From an uncultured Candidatus Melainabacteria bacterium (GTDB taxonomy: Bacteria; Cyanobacteriota; Vampirovibrionia; LMEP-6097), in contig CALBDR010000113.1 in NCBI GenBank assembly GCA_937927525.1, positions 1 to 12,497 of the forward strand: DNA of 12,497 bases, read 5' to 3'. A model generated the notes under the pieces. It had not been told where the DNA came from, made no database searches, and saw nothing but the letters and a program-made list of their open reading frames with translations. The translations under genes and the position numbers were made by a program. Below are positions 1 to 7,632 of this stretch, piece after piece (positions within the stretch are counted from its first letter, which is position 1; each line of letters opens with the position of its first letter).

Positions 1-549
1 TTTGATGAGAATAATAAATTAATTACTGCTACTAAAAATTTTACTGAAATAAAAAACTTATTAGCCGAGACTGGTATTAATATTGAGAAGTGGGATAGTT
101 CTAAATTAAAGCCAAATTCTTCAAAAGACGAGATTTTCACGACTTTTACAGACCAAATTGAAGATATAAAAGTAAAACATAATTTTAAGTCTGTAGACTT
201 AATGGATATAAAAAAAGATTTCGCGAAATCCGAGAACTTTCAAGTCATGCGTGAAAAATTCCTCAAAGAACACACCCACAGCGATGACGAAGTTAGATAT
301 TTTATCTCCGGTTCTGGACTATTCACCATACATAAAGCGAATAAAATTTTCTGTATCCTTTGTGAAGCCGGTGATTTTATTAATGTGCCTGCAAATACTC
401 AACATTGGTTTGATATGGGCTCAGAACCTGAATTTAAATGTTTAAGATTCTTCAGCGATGAAAGTGGTTGGGTGCCTAACTATATGGATGATTCTATTTC
501 TCATAATTTTGAGAATTATGATGAATTTGTTAACATAGTTAAGAAATGA
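1..549 (+). CDS. mtnD: Acireductone dioxygenase (ARD), 5' partial
   Basis: A cupin-fold metalloenzyme that oxidises acireductone in the methionine salvage pathway. The iron form makes the 2-keto acid precursor of methionine; the nickel form runs an off-pathway reaction. The frame is open from base 1, so the gene enters from outside the window. 182 codons are visible, against about 180 residues for the family, so only a few N-terminal residues seem missing. An ATG at 202 lies inside the gene and would remove the conserved N-terminal part (for example ETGINIEKW). The metal ligands are all present: HTHSDDE gives two His and one Glu (visible residues 91, 93, 97), and the fourth His is in PANTQHWFDMG (residue 135). 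The last four bases overlap mtnC, consistent with translational coupling. The other salvage genes are probably upstream, but this cannot be seen. Whether Fe or Ni is bound cannot be read from the sequence. Confidence 0.95.
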   Translation, partial: FDENNKLITATKNFTEIKNLLAETGINIEKWDSSKLKPNSSKDEIFTTFTDQIEDIKVKHNFKSVDLMDIKKDFAKSENFQVMREKFLKEHTHSDDEVRYFISGSGLFTIHKANKIFCILCEAGDFINVPANTQHWFDMGSEPEFKCLRFFSDESGWVPNYMDDSISHNFENYDEFVNIVKK

Positions 550-1265
550 GCAAAACCATACTTACCGACATTGAGGGCACAATTACCTCTCTTTCTTTCG
601 TGAAAGATACTCTTTTCCCATACTCTAAAGAACATCTCAAAGATTACGTACTTGACAACTATGAACACGAACCTAAGTTATTCCCTATCATAGATAGCGT
701 TTTAGAGGAGGTTAAAGAAGGTAACGCCGAGGGAATTAGCTATGACCCTACTCAGGCAGATATTATCATCGAAGCTCAGCTCTATACTGCTATTCAGGCT
801 TTACTTCAATGGCTGGCTGAAGATAAAAAAATCACTCCACTAAAAGAACTCCAGGGTCTCATCTGGGAAGAAGGCTACCGCAAGGGAGCCTATAAAGGAC
901 ACTTATACGATGATGCCTATGAATGGCTAAAAAAAGAAAAAGAAGCAGGAACTAAAATCTACGTTTACTCTTCAGGTTCAGTAAAAGCACAAGAATTACT
1001 TTTTGAATATTCTAAATTTGGTGACATTAAAGAACTATTCGAAGATTTCTTTGACACTAAGATTGGTTCGAAGAAAATAGCTGAATCATATAAAAGCATC
1101 GCACTTAAAATCGGAATTCCACCTAGAGAAATAACTTTCTATTCAGACATAGAGGATGAGCTTAAAGCGGCAGCTGAAGCCGGATTAGAAGTGATTCAGG
1201 TTCGTAGAAAAGAGGATTATAAGGATTCTGTTGAATCTGAGTATAAATTACTTGAGAGATTCTAA
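546..1265 (+). CDS. mtnC: Enolase-phosphatase E1 (2,3-diketo-5-methylthiopentyl-1-phosphate enolase/phosphatase)
   Basis: A HAD-superfamily bifunctional enzyme. It enolises and then dephosphorylates 2,3-diketo-5-methylthiopentyl-1-phosphate to acireductone, the substrate of the neighbouring mtnD product. The 239 residues are close to the family's usual 225-230. HAD motif I is TDIEGT (Asp8, Glu10), with the family context SFVKDTLFPY just after it. Motif II is YSSGS (142-145), the lysine region is IGSKK (around 176), and the acidic motif is FYSDIEDEL (Asp201). The signature LIWEEGYRKGAYKGHLY near 105-121 is typical of MtnC. The start ATG overlaps the mtnD stop as ATGA and has no strong Shine-Dalgarno, so translation is probably coupled. 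It is likely the last gene of the salvage cluster here, since about 97 noncoding bases follow. Confidence 0.95.
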   Translation: MSKTILTDIEGTITSLSFVKDTLFPYSKEHLKDYVLDNYEHEPKLFPIIDSVLEEVKEGNAEGISYDPTQADIIIEAQLYTAIQALLQWLAEDKKITPLKELQGLIWEEGYRKGAYKGHLYDDAYEWLKKEKEAGTKIYVYSSGSVKAQELLFEYSKFGDIKELFEDFFDTKIGSKKIAESYKSIALKIGIPPREITFYSDIEDELKAAAEAGLEVIQVRRKEDYKDSVESEYKLLERF

Positions 1266-1362
1266 TTTTAAAGCAAGTTTCCACTCTTCAGCAAAACTTA
1301 AGATCAAAACATAGAATTCAAGATACTATATAGGATATATCTTTAGAAAAGACTAAAGTAGC

Positions 1363-3075
1363 GTGCATAAATACTTCACTAAATACTGGAAATCATACCT
1401 TCTAGGCGCCTTATTTTTGATTGGCGTTAACTTGCTCGCTGCTTACATACCACAGTTAATTAAAAAAGCAATTAACTTACTTCAAGATCAATCCATCACT
1501 CAAGCAACTCTTTCGAATTCAATCAATCAAATCTTATTTACACTACTAGGCTCCGCCCTAGTCATGGCTTTTCTCAGGACTAAATCTAGACATATAATTT
1601 TTGGTATCGGCAGACAAATAGAATTTGATCTAAAAAAAGATATATTTAATCACTTGATTCACCTAGAACCAGCTTTTTTTGAAAATAAAAAGGCTGGAGA
1701 TCTAATTTCCATAATCACAAATGACGTTCAGTCTTTTAGAGCTTTAGGTGGCTTTGCCATTTTAAATATCATGAATAGTACTATTGCATTTTCAGTAATA
1801 GTGCCACTAATGTGGCAAGTAAACAGAACACTTACCATCAGCTTTTTATCATTAGTGCCTATTCTAATAGGCTTCGTAACTTATTTAAGCAAAGCAATTA
1901 AAACTCACCAACAAAAAGTAACAGAGATGCTTGGCAGCATAAGTCATTTTATAGAACAGAATTTAAGTGGGATACATATCATAAAAAGTTACGGACAGGA
2001 AGAAGCTGAAATTAAACGCTTCCAAGAACAAAACCATAACCTTTTAAGCGAATACCTTCATTTGATTAAAGCGAGAAGCTTTATCAGCCCAATAATGAAA
2101 GTAGTTGCTAGCTTAGGTTTCATTTTACTACTATATATAGGTGGTGGAGCAGTAATAAAATCTAATTTTAGCTTAGGAGACTTTGCTGCTTATTCACTTT
2201 ATATTGAGCGCCTGATTTGGCCTATCGCTACTCTAGGCTGGTTAATAACCATAATCTACAGAGTCCAAGTTAGTTCTAAAAGAATCACCGAAGTTTTAAA
2301 TATAAAAGCACAGATAGCTGACGAAGAAAAGGCTGAAGAAATTTCAGAATTTAAAGAATCCATACAGTTAAGCTCCTTAGGTGCGCAAATTTTAAAAGGG
2401 CAGAAAATTGGTATAGTAGGACCTATAGGTTCTGGGAAAAGTATACTTGCGCAAAAATTAATGCGCCTTAAAGACTGTGAAAAAAATGAAATCTTTATAG
2501 ATGGGATAGATATTAAAAATATAAAAATTGACTCTCTAAGAAAAATTATAAACATAGTTCCTCAAGAAACCTTCCTGTTCTCCACTAGCATCGCTGAGAA
2601 TATTGCTTATGGTGTTGACATTAGTGATGAAGAGATAGAGAAATACTCTAAAGCTGCTTGCTTCCATGAAGAAATCCATAAATTTCCAGAAGATTACATG
2701 ACAGTAGTCGGTGAAAGAGGAATAACTCTTTCAGGAGGTCAAAGACAAAGAGTAGCTATCGCAAGAGCACTTGCAATCAATCCAGATATCCTAATCCTAG
2801 ACGACTCTCTTAGTAGCATAGATGATCATATCGCAAGTAAAATCCTTCAAAATATTCATGAACTTCGAAAAGGTAAAACCACTATTTTCATCACCCATAA
2901 ATTACAGATAGTTCAAAACGCTGAAAATATATTCGTTATGGATAAATTCAATATCGTTGAACAAGGTCGCCATCAAGAATTGTTAAAAAGTCCACATCAA
3001 GACTCAGTATATAAGCAACTTTGGTTTAAAGCATCAAAGCTCATTAAAAGGGAAGGAGAGCTAAGTAATGACTAA
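1363..3075 (+). CDS. ABC exporter half-transporter, MdlA/YheI-like (degenerate ATP-site subunit)
   Basis: An inner-membrane ABC half-transporter of type IV exporter architecture. It has six hydrophobic helices in about residues 10-300, then a nucleotide-binding domain. Walker A is GPIGSGKS (353-360), the Q-loop is in VPQETFLF, the signature is LSGGQ (456-460), Walker B is ILILDD (Asp480) and the switch His is 512. The catalytic Glu after Walker B is Asp481, as in the first subunit of heterodimeric exporters such as MdlA or BmrC. The usual strand with the A-loop aromatic residue is absent: only about 15 residues separate EEISEF from the LSSLGAQILKGQKIG strand. The start is GTG; an in-frame TAA lies three codons upstream (1354-1356), so no earlier start is possible, and no clear ribosome-binding site is seen. 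It overlaps the next gene by eight bases, which points to one heterodimer. The substrate (lipid, drug or peptide) cannot be told from the sequence. Confidence 0.92.
   Translation: MHKYFTKYWKSYLLGALFLIGVNLLAAYIPQLIKKAINLLQDQSITQATLSNSINQILFTLLGSALVMAFLRTKSRHIIFGIGRQIEFDLKKDIFNHLIHLEPAFFENKKAGDLISIITNDVQSFRALGGFAILNIMNSTIAFSVIVPLMWQVNRTLTISFLSLVPILIGFVTYLSKAIKTHQQKVTEMLGSISHFIEQNLSGIHIIKSYGQEEAEIKRFQEQNHNLLSEYLHLIKARSFISPIMKVVASLGFILLLYIGGGAVIKSNFSLGDFAAYSLYIERLIWPIATLGWLITIIYRVQVSSKRITEVLNIKAQIADEEKAEEISEFKESIQLSSLGAQILKGQKIGIVGPIGSGKSILAQKLMRLKDCEKNEIFIDGIDIKNIKIDSLRKIINIVPQETFLFSTSIAENIAYGVDISDEEIEKYSKAACFHEEIHKFPEDYMTVVGERGITLSGGQRQRVAIARALAINPDILILDDSLSSIDDHIASKILQNIHELRKGKTTIFITHKLQIVQNAENIFVMDKFNIVEQGRHQELLKSPHQDSVYKQLWFKASKLIKREGELSND
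3054..3058 (+). promoter_or_regulatory. Ribosome binding site of the second ABC half-transporter
   Basis: AGGAG inside a purine-rich GGGAAGGAGAG stretch lies nine bases before the ATG at 3068. It is the clearest plus-strand Shine-Dalgarno in the window. It lies within the 3' end of the upstream transporter gene and supports the ATG start of the overlapping second gene. Confidence 0.8.
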
Positions 3076-4735
3076 TAATAAAGACTTAGAACTTCTAAAA
3101 CTCATGCTTAGCTTCGCTAAACCTTATAAAAAGACACTTTTAGCGACTTTATTCATTCTGCCATTAAGTTCAATCGCTTATTCTATCCAACCATTCATTA
3201 TCCAAAAAGCAGTTGACGGTCCACTAAAAACAGGTGACTATGGACTTTTACAAAATTATGTCTTGTTTTTCTTAGCTGCGATAACAGTTAATTTCTTTAT
3301 TCACCTAAGCCAAATCTGGATTATCAATAGTACAGCCCAAAAAATCATTACAGATATTCGTCAAAAACTTTTTGAGCATTTAGAAAAATTACCGATGAGC
3401 TTTTTTGATAAAAGTCCAATCGGTAGAACCGTTACCAGAATTACAAGTGATGTTGAGCAACTAACCGACAGCTTTGCTGGAGGTTTAATTTCAGTAGTAA
3501 TTGATCTATTTAATATAGTTACTATCATCGCCTTCATGCTTTATATAAACTGGAAACTTTGCCTCATCTTAGTTTTCTTTTTAATCCCAGTAACTATAAT
3601 CGCAAATCATTTCCAGAAAAGTTACCGTACATCTAATCTTAATGCCCGTAAAAAGCTTTCTGCTCTAAATTCTTTCCTCCAACAAAATATAGTAGGTATC
3701 TCTGTAGTACAGATGCTTAATTGTGCTGATAAAAATAAAAAAATATTTAATGACTCTAATGAAGAATATTTTAAAGCTAACGATAAAAGTATTTGGGCTG
3801 ATTCCAACTTCTCAGCAGGGATAGAGCTTATTAGCATAATTAGCATGGTCGCTCTAATATTTATCAGTAAAGAGATTCTTATCAAACAAGCTTTAAGTAT
3901 AGGAACGATAATTGCTTTCTTACAGTATGCACAGACACTCTTTGATCCTATTCGTAATTTAAGTGACAGGTTTACTACCATCCAATCAGGTTTCACTGCT
4001 GCTGAAAGAATCAGCGAGCTATTGCTTGAAGATGCCTCAATTATAGAAACTGACGATAAAACCCTTAAACTTAAAAATAAAGACTCTGAATACTTAATAG
4101 AATTTGATGATATCTGGTTTAAATATAATACTGAAGAAAAGAATGAATGGATCTTACAAGGCTTAAGCTTCAAAGTTAAAAAAAATGAATTTATCGCAAT
4201 CACTGGAAAAACTGGTGCTGGTAAAAGTACCATCATAAAACTTTTAACTAGATTATATGAACCTCAAAAAGGTTCAATCAAAATCTTAGGGACGGATATC
4301 AAGGATATTAGCTATAAAGAACTAAGAAAGTTCCTTTCTGTAATTCACCAGGATTCATATATTTTCTCAGGTAACCTAGAATCAAACATTCATCTGAATA
4401 GAAAAGATATTGACTTAAGCCAAGCCAAACCTTTTCTTCGCGCTTTGAAAATGAACTTAGATACTGAACTTAATGAACGCGCCAGCAACATCTCTGCTGG
4501 AGAGGAGCAAGTAATCAACTTTGCGCGAGCTGTAGTAAGCACTCCTCAATTACTTATCTTAGATGAAGCTACAGCTAAAATTGATTTATCGACTGAAGCT
4601 TTTATCCAGCATGAACTCGAAAAATACCGTCAAGATAAAACTTTACTTGTCATCGCTCATAGATTAGAAACTATTAAACATGCTGATAAAGTTATCTCTA
4701 TCCAAGACGGGCAAGCGCATTTGCAGGTTAATTAA
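3068..4735 (+). CDS. ABC exporter half-transporter, MdlB/YheH-like (catalytic subunit)
   Basis: The second half-transporter, also with about six membrane helices (residues 18-300) and a C-terminal ATPase domain. The A-loop Tyr353 (WFKY), Walker A GKTGAGKS (380-387), Q-loop IHQDSYIF, Walker B LILDE with catalytic Glu500, and switch His531 are all present. The signature is non-canonical: ISAGE (475-479) in place of LSGGQ. In a head-to-tail dimer with the upstream protein, this signature would face the partner's Walker B Asp site (degenerate). This protein's complete Walker motifs would face the partner's LSGGQ (canonical). That pattern is known from MdlAB, BmrCD and TM287/288-type exporters. 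The C-terminus stops soon after the DGQ turn, so the helical tail most exporters carry (about 30-40 residues) is missing. The gene overlaps its partner by eight bases. The transported substrate is unknown. Confidence 0.92.
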   Translation: MTNNKDLELLKLMLSFAKPYKKTLLATLFILPLSSIAYSIQPFIIQKAVDGPLKTGDYGLLQNYVLFFLAAITVNFFIHLSQIWIINSTAQKIITDIRQKLFEHLEKLPMSFFDKSPIGRTVTRITSDVEQLTDSFAGGLISVVIDLFNIVTIIAFMLYINWKLCLILVFFLIPVTIIANHFQKSYRTSNLNARKKLSALNSFLQQNIVGISVVQMLNCADKNKKIFNDSNEEYFKANDKSIWADSNFSAGIELISIISMVALIFISKEILIKQALSIGTIIAFLQYAQTLFDPIRNLSDRFTTIQSGFTAAERISELLLEDASIIETDDKTLKLKNKDSEYLIEFDDIWFKYNTEEKNEWILQGLSFKVKKNEFIAITGKTGAGKSTIIKLLTRLYEPQKGSIKILGTDIKDISYKELRKFLSVIHQDSYIFSGNLESNIHLNRKDIDLSQAKPFLRALKMNLDTELNERASNISAGEEQVINFARAVVSTPQLLILDEATAKIDLSTEAFIQHELEKYRQDKTLLVIAHRLETIKHADKVISIQDGQAHLQVN

Positions 4736-4818
4736 AAAATTAATATCATTCTGCTAACAGTTTTCAAATACTGATTTGTTAAATTTTCTTCCTTCAAAAT
4801 AGAATTTATAGTGCAATT

Positions 4819-5661
4819 TTAAGGCATCACACTCATAACCTTTCTTCTGTTAGTATTTGCTTGAGCTCTTAAACTAGTAGCAGACTGGTTTTGAATTTTG
4901 CGAATAGCATTATTTGAAGCTTGAATAGCGATATTAGGACTTGCAGCTAAAGGTGCTCCATTAATCATATTCATCAACTCACTGTTCCAAAATTCTAATT
5001 TTTCTTTTACTTGTGAGTGTTTTTTAGCCACCTCAGCATCTGCATTCTCAAACTTAGACATGAGTCGTGAAACACTGTCATAGTGAGTCACACCTTGTGT
5101 TTGTCTACCTAGAGGTGTTACCAGCTTAGAACCATTATGGAAAGATTTAATACCTTTATCACCTAAAACTTCAGCCCTGAATTGATCGTCAGCAGCTTTG
5201 TCAATAGCTTTAACTTGCTCTTCTGGTGCTAAGCCGACTTGGACTAAAAGATCATCCACTAACTTATCAAACTCAAGTTCACCAAAGGAGCTATTATTAA
5301 ACCTATCTTCAATACCTTGAGATAAAGCATTAATTTCTTCCTGAATTACTGCTAATTCCTCTTCAGTTTTATCTCCAGTATTTGATTCTTCTAAAAGAGC
5401 CTTAATCTGCTTTGCATCTTCAAGTGAGGCACTGTACATCTGAGAATAAGCCTCTACTAGAGGTAAACTATCAGCGATGGTCGTCCTTAAAGCATCTATA
5501 TCTTTGACTTGAAAATCTACTTTCGATAGATTTGCCGAATCAGTACCAGGAGTATTAATTCCTCCATCTACTGCATATCTTTTGATTTCTTCAGAATCTT
5601 TTGAATAATTATATGTATCAATAGCTGGGCTATTATATGAGTTTATATTAACTGTTGACAT
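4819..5661 (-). CDS. Flagellin-family protein (short, divergent)
   Basis: 280 residues with no cysteine and one tryptophan. It is probably the filament subunit or a close relative, exported through the flagellar secretion apparatus without a signal peptide. The N-terminal part aligns by eye with flagellin D0/D1: INSYNSPAID at the start, GGINTPGTDSANLSK (33-47) where flagellins have the SGxRIN..xDDAA element, then ELAVIQEEINALSQGIEDRF (102-121) followed by NNSSF, resembling the conserved helix with ELA..xxLxxEIxxL. The end (IQNQSATSLRAQANTNRRK, 256-274) resembles the flagellin C-terminal helix with QAN. The middle (about 135-200) is short, so surface domains D2/D3 seem minimal. The N-terminal D0 is poorly conserved, and the tPgtDsA wording also recalls FlgL, so a hook-associated FlgL-like role is the main alternative. 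A sigma-28-like promoter lies upstream. A G-rich GGGGGGAAGGAAA precedes the ATG. No other flagellar gene is in the window. Confidence 0.7.
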   Translation of the reverse strand: MSTVNINSYNSPAIDTYNYSKDSEEIKRYAVDGGINTPGTDSANLSKVDFQVKDIDALRTTIADSLPLVEAYSQMYSASLEDAKQIKALLEESNTGDKTEEELAVIQEEINALSQGIEDRFNNSSFGELEFDKLVDDLLVQVGLAPEEQVKAIDKAADDQFRAEVLGDKGIKSFHNGSKLVTPLGRQTQGVTHYDSVSRLMSKFENADAEVAKKHSQVKEKLEFWNSELMNMINGAPLAASPNIAIQASNNAIRKIQNQSATSLRAQANTNRRKVMSVMP

Positions 5662-5713
5662 TTTCCTTCCCCCCAGAAAAGCTTTAAAATTACTTTTCTT
5701 CTTTCAAGTATAA

Positions 5714-5740
5714 TTCTCGGTCATTTGACCTAGATCTTTA
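5714..5740 (-). promoter_or_regulatory. Sigma-28 (FliA)-like promoter for the flagellin-like gene
   Basis: Read on the minus strand, TAAAGATC is followed by exactly 11 bases and then ACCGAGAA. The known sigma-28 consensus is TAAAGTTT-N11-GCCGATAA; the match is five of eight in the -35 element and six of eight in the -10 element, with ideal spacing. The -10 end is about 50 bases from the ATG at 5661. Sigma-28 promoters typically drive late flagellar genes, so this independently supports the flagellin call. Active use is inferred. Confidence 0.65.
5719..5730. repeat. Short palindrome GGTCA-TT-TGACC in the divergent promoter region
   Basis: A perfect inverted repeat with five-base arms around a two-base centre. 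It overlaps the inner part of the -10 element and the spacer of the sigma-28-like promoter. Its position suits an operator, but a chance palindrome of this size in AT-rich DNA is possible. Confidence 0.35.
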
Positions 5741-5742
5741 AT

Positions 5743-5759
5743 AAATTTTTGAAAAATTT
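5743..5759. repeat. AT-only palindrome between the divergent genes
   Basis: AAATTTTT-G-AAAAATTT is a perfect eight-base inverted repeat around a single G. It lies immediately beyond the -35 of the minus-strand promoter and overlaps the -35 proposed for the plus-strand gene. A-tracts like these bend DNA and can act as UP elements or as sites for nucleoid proteins. No function is shown by the sequence alone. Confidence 0.4.
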
Positions 5760-5777
5760 TACCTATAAAAATATTAA
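5749..5777 (+). promoter_or_regulatory. Possible sigma-70 promoter of the 165-residue hypothetical gene
   Basis: TTGAAA (5749-5754, five of six to TTGACA), a 17-base spacer, then TATTAA (5772-5777, four of six to TATAAT). It lies about 40 bases before the start at 5816. Such matches are easy to find in AT-rich DNA, so support is modest. Confidence 0.35.
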
Positions 5778-5799
5778 TACCTCGATCTTTATATTAGTT

Positions 5800-5804
5800 A
5801 GGAG
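5800..5804 (+). promoter_or_regulatory. Ribosome binding site deciding the TTG start at 5816
   Basis: AGGAG lies 11 bases before TTG at 5816. An in-frame TAG at 5795-5797 rules out an earlier start, and no other start codon lies between. The site therefore supports the rare TTG initiation, though the spacing is slightly long. Confidence 0.6.
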
Positions 5805-5815
5805 AATTACGTAAT

Positions 5816-6313
5816 TTGTTTGGTCTTGGAAGAATAACCCAACCTTTTAAAAATGTTTTGGGCGGAATATTTGGGGAAAACTCTAAACCTACCAGAAATA
5901 AAAGAAATTCAATTTTACCTAAATCTTCTAGGGGAACTGCACAGCAAATGGCTTTAGCTCCAGCAGACATTAAAAGTCTATTACCTTTTAGTGCAGATGA
6001 ATTTAATAAATTACATCAATCCATCAAAACAGCTTTTGAAAAGAAGGCTTTAAGTCTAATCAATGAAGTAAAAGGGGGCGTCTTAAAGTTAACCGATCTT
6101 AAATCCATGGGTAAACCAGTTCAAGAAGCTCTTGAAAATGCAGGAGTAAACACCAGAAATATAATCAAAGTTCATGAAATCTTTAGAGAATCCGAAAACA
6201 TAGGTTTTGGTAAGATTATGAAATTAGCAAATACCCTCCCTGATATAGAGAAAACCTTAAGTTTCTATGATAATGCCTTAAATCCACCTATCCCAAGCTT
6301 ACAAGCAGCCTAA
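5816..6313 (+). CDS. Hypothetical protein, 165 residues, no recognised family
   Basis: I do not recognise this protein. It starts with TTG, supported by an upstream AGGAG. The first 20 residues (FGLGRITQPFKNVLGGIFG) form a glycine-rich, mildly hydrophobic, possibly amphipathic segment. It is too short and interrupted for a clear membrane helix or signal peptide. A basic, serine-rich linker follows (about 21-45: KPTRNKRN, KSSRG). The rest (about 46-165) looks mainly helical and soluble, with charged helices such as DEFNKLHQSIKTAFEKKAL and NIIKVHEIFRESENIGF. There is no cysteine. It is transcribed away from the flagellin-like gene across a shared promoter region, so co-regulation or a flagellum-related role is possible but only by position. 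Homoserine dehydrogenase follows after 59 bases. Confidence 0.7.
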   Translation: MFGLGRITQPFKNVLGGIFGENSKPTRNKRNSILPKSSRGTAQQMALAPADIKSLLPFSADEFNKLHQSIKTAFEKKALSLINEVKGGVLKLTDLKSMGKPVQEALENAGVNTRNIIKVHEIFRESENIGFGKIMKLANTLPDIEKTLSFYDNALNPPIPSLQAA

Positions 6314-6372
6314 AATTTTAATCTAATCTTAGAAAAAAACGATTTTGAACTACTTTAAGTTAAACTAAATAC

Positions 6373-7632
6373 GTGGTAGTTAATATTGGTATTTTAGGTT
6401 GTGGCACAGTTGGCTCTGGTTTAGTAGAGTTATTAAAGAATTACCCAAATATTGAAATTAAAAAGATAGCTGTTAGAGACACTAATAAAGATCGTGGCTT
6501 AGCATTAAGCAAAGACGTTTTCACCGATAAACCAGAAGAAGTAATTGATAATCCAGAAGTTGATATCGTAATCGAACTCATGGGGGGAATTGAGAAAACT
6601 CAAACTCTTATCTCTAAAGCTTTAGAAAATGGCAAACACGTAATTTCAGCAAATAAAGATTTAATAGCACTGAAAGGTGAAGAATTATTTGCAGTAGCTG
6701 CAAAAAATAATAAAACTATTCTCTATGAAGCAGCAGTAGCTGGTGGTATTCCAGTAATAGCGACCTTAAAACAAAGCCTGCAAGGTAACCATATTAAAGA
6801 ACTTGATGGAATCATTAATGGTACTACTAACTATATTCTTGACCAAATGAAAAAGTATGGAGCAAGCTTTGAAGACGCACTTCAAGAAGCTCAAGACCTA
6901 GGTTATGCTGAATCTGACCCCACTAATGATGTTGATGGGCATGATGCTGCATATAAAATCGCTATTTTAGCTTCAATAATCTCAGGGAAAAAAGTAGATG
7001 TAGACAAAGTTTACCGTGAAGGAATCAGAAAAATAAGCCAAGCTGACATACAGTCAGCAGAGAAGCGAGGTTATACTATTAAGCTCTTAGCCATAGCTAA
7101 AAATGACTCTGAGACACTAGATGTAAGAGTACATCCTGTATTTGTTCCTAAAGAAACGACTCTTGCAAATATCAGTGCCGAAAATAACGCAGTAATGGTA
7201 AATGGTTCAGCTGTAGGTGAATTGACTCTCATTGGAAAAGGAGCAGGTTCACTTGCTACTGCAAGTTCTGTACTCGGTGACTTATTAATGCTAGTAAATC
7301 AAAGTAATGGTATAAACCCACAATTCGCAGTTGCTGCCCACGCCGAAGAAGCAAAGATTAAAGATATCGCTGATGTGAAAAACTCTTTCTATTTACGTTT
7401 AGCAATGCACGATAAAATAGGTGTACTGAAAAATCTAGGTGATATCACTGAAAAGAATGGTGCTAACGTAAAATTCATCGATCAGTATGCCGTGGAAGGT
7501 GATCAAGCTTTAGCAGATCTTTTGATAGATCCACTTTCAGAAGCTGATATGAATAAAATGATAGAAGATATTGAAGCATTACCTTCTATTAAAGCTATAG
7601 AAAGCGTAATTAGAGTTTTAGATTTTAATTAA
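6373..7632 (+). CDS. hom: Homoserine dehydrogenase with C-terminal ACT domain
   Basis: Reduces aspartate-4-semialdehyde to homoserine with NAD(P)H, the branch point to threonine and methionine; cytosolic. The 419 residues match the usual three-domain, monofunctional enzyme (no fused aspartokinase). The Rossmann nucleotide-binding motif is GILGCGTVGSG (6-16). SANKDLIA (92-99), AVAGGIP (121-127) and GIINGTTNYIL (147-157) are family blocks. The catalytic Asp191 and Lys195 lie in DGHDAAYKIAILAS. An ACT domain fills about 345-419 (FYLRLAMHDKIGVL at its start), which in relatives mediates feedback inhibition by threonine or another amino acid. The start is GTG, with an in-frame TAA at 6361-6363. 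No Shine-Dalgarno is visible in the 15 bases before it, so the transcript may be leaderless or weakly initiated. It stands without thrB, thrC or lysC next to it. Confidence 0.95.
   Translation: MVVNIGILGCGTVGSGLVELLKNYPNIEIKKIAVRDTNKDRGLALSKDVFTDKPEEVIDNPEVDIVIELMGGIEKTQTLISKALENGKHVISANKDLIALKGEELFAVAAKNNKTILYEAAVAGGIPVIATLKQSLQGNHIKELDGIINGTTNYILDQMKKYGASFEDALQEAQDLGYAESDPTNDVDGHDAAYKIAILASIISGKKVDVDKVYREGIRKISQADIQSAEKRGYTIKLLAIAKNDSETLDVRVHPVFVPKETTLANISAENNAVMVNGSAVGELTLIGKGAGSLATASSVLGDLLMLVNQSNGINPQFAVAAHAEEAKIKDIADVKNSFYLRLAMHDKIGVLKNLGDITEKNGANVKFIDQYAVEGDQALADLLIDPLSEADMNKMIEDIEALPSIKAIESVIRVLDFN

Noticed and set aside
251..445. Open frame of 64 codons overlapping mtnD
   Set aside because: It lies in another frame inside a gene with all its metal-binding residues intact.
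202..549. A 115-codon ATG-initiated reading of the acireductone dioxygenase
   Set aside because: The frame is open to base 1, and the upstream 67 codons read as the conserved ARD N-terminus, so this ATG is internal.
2256..2555. Antisense open frame in the first ABC gene
   Set aside because: Shadow of the strongly conserved ATPase domain on the plus strand.
3622..4236. 204-codon antisense open frame in the second ABC gene
   Set aside because: Opposite an intact transporter gene, with composition typical of an antisense shadow and no family resemblance.
4728..4743. Inverted repeat TTAATT-AAAA-AATTAA after the second ABC gene as a terminator
   Set aside because: The stem is six A/T pairs only, too weak, with no clear T-run; a bidirectional terminator is expected between these convergent genes but I cannot see it.
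5766..5788. Second sigma-28 promoter on the plus strand for the hypothetical gene (TAAAAATA with CTCGATCT)
   Set aside because: The gap between elements is seven bases, not 11, and the -10 match is poor.
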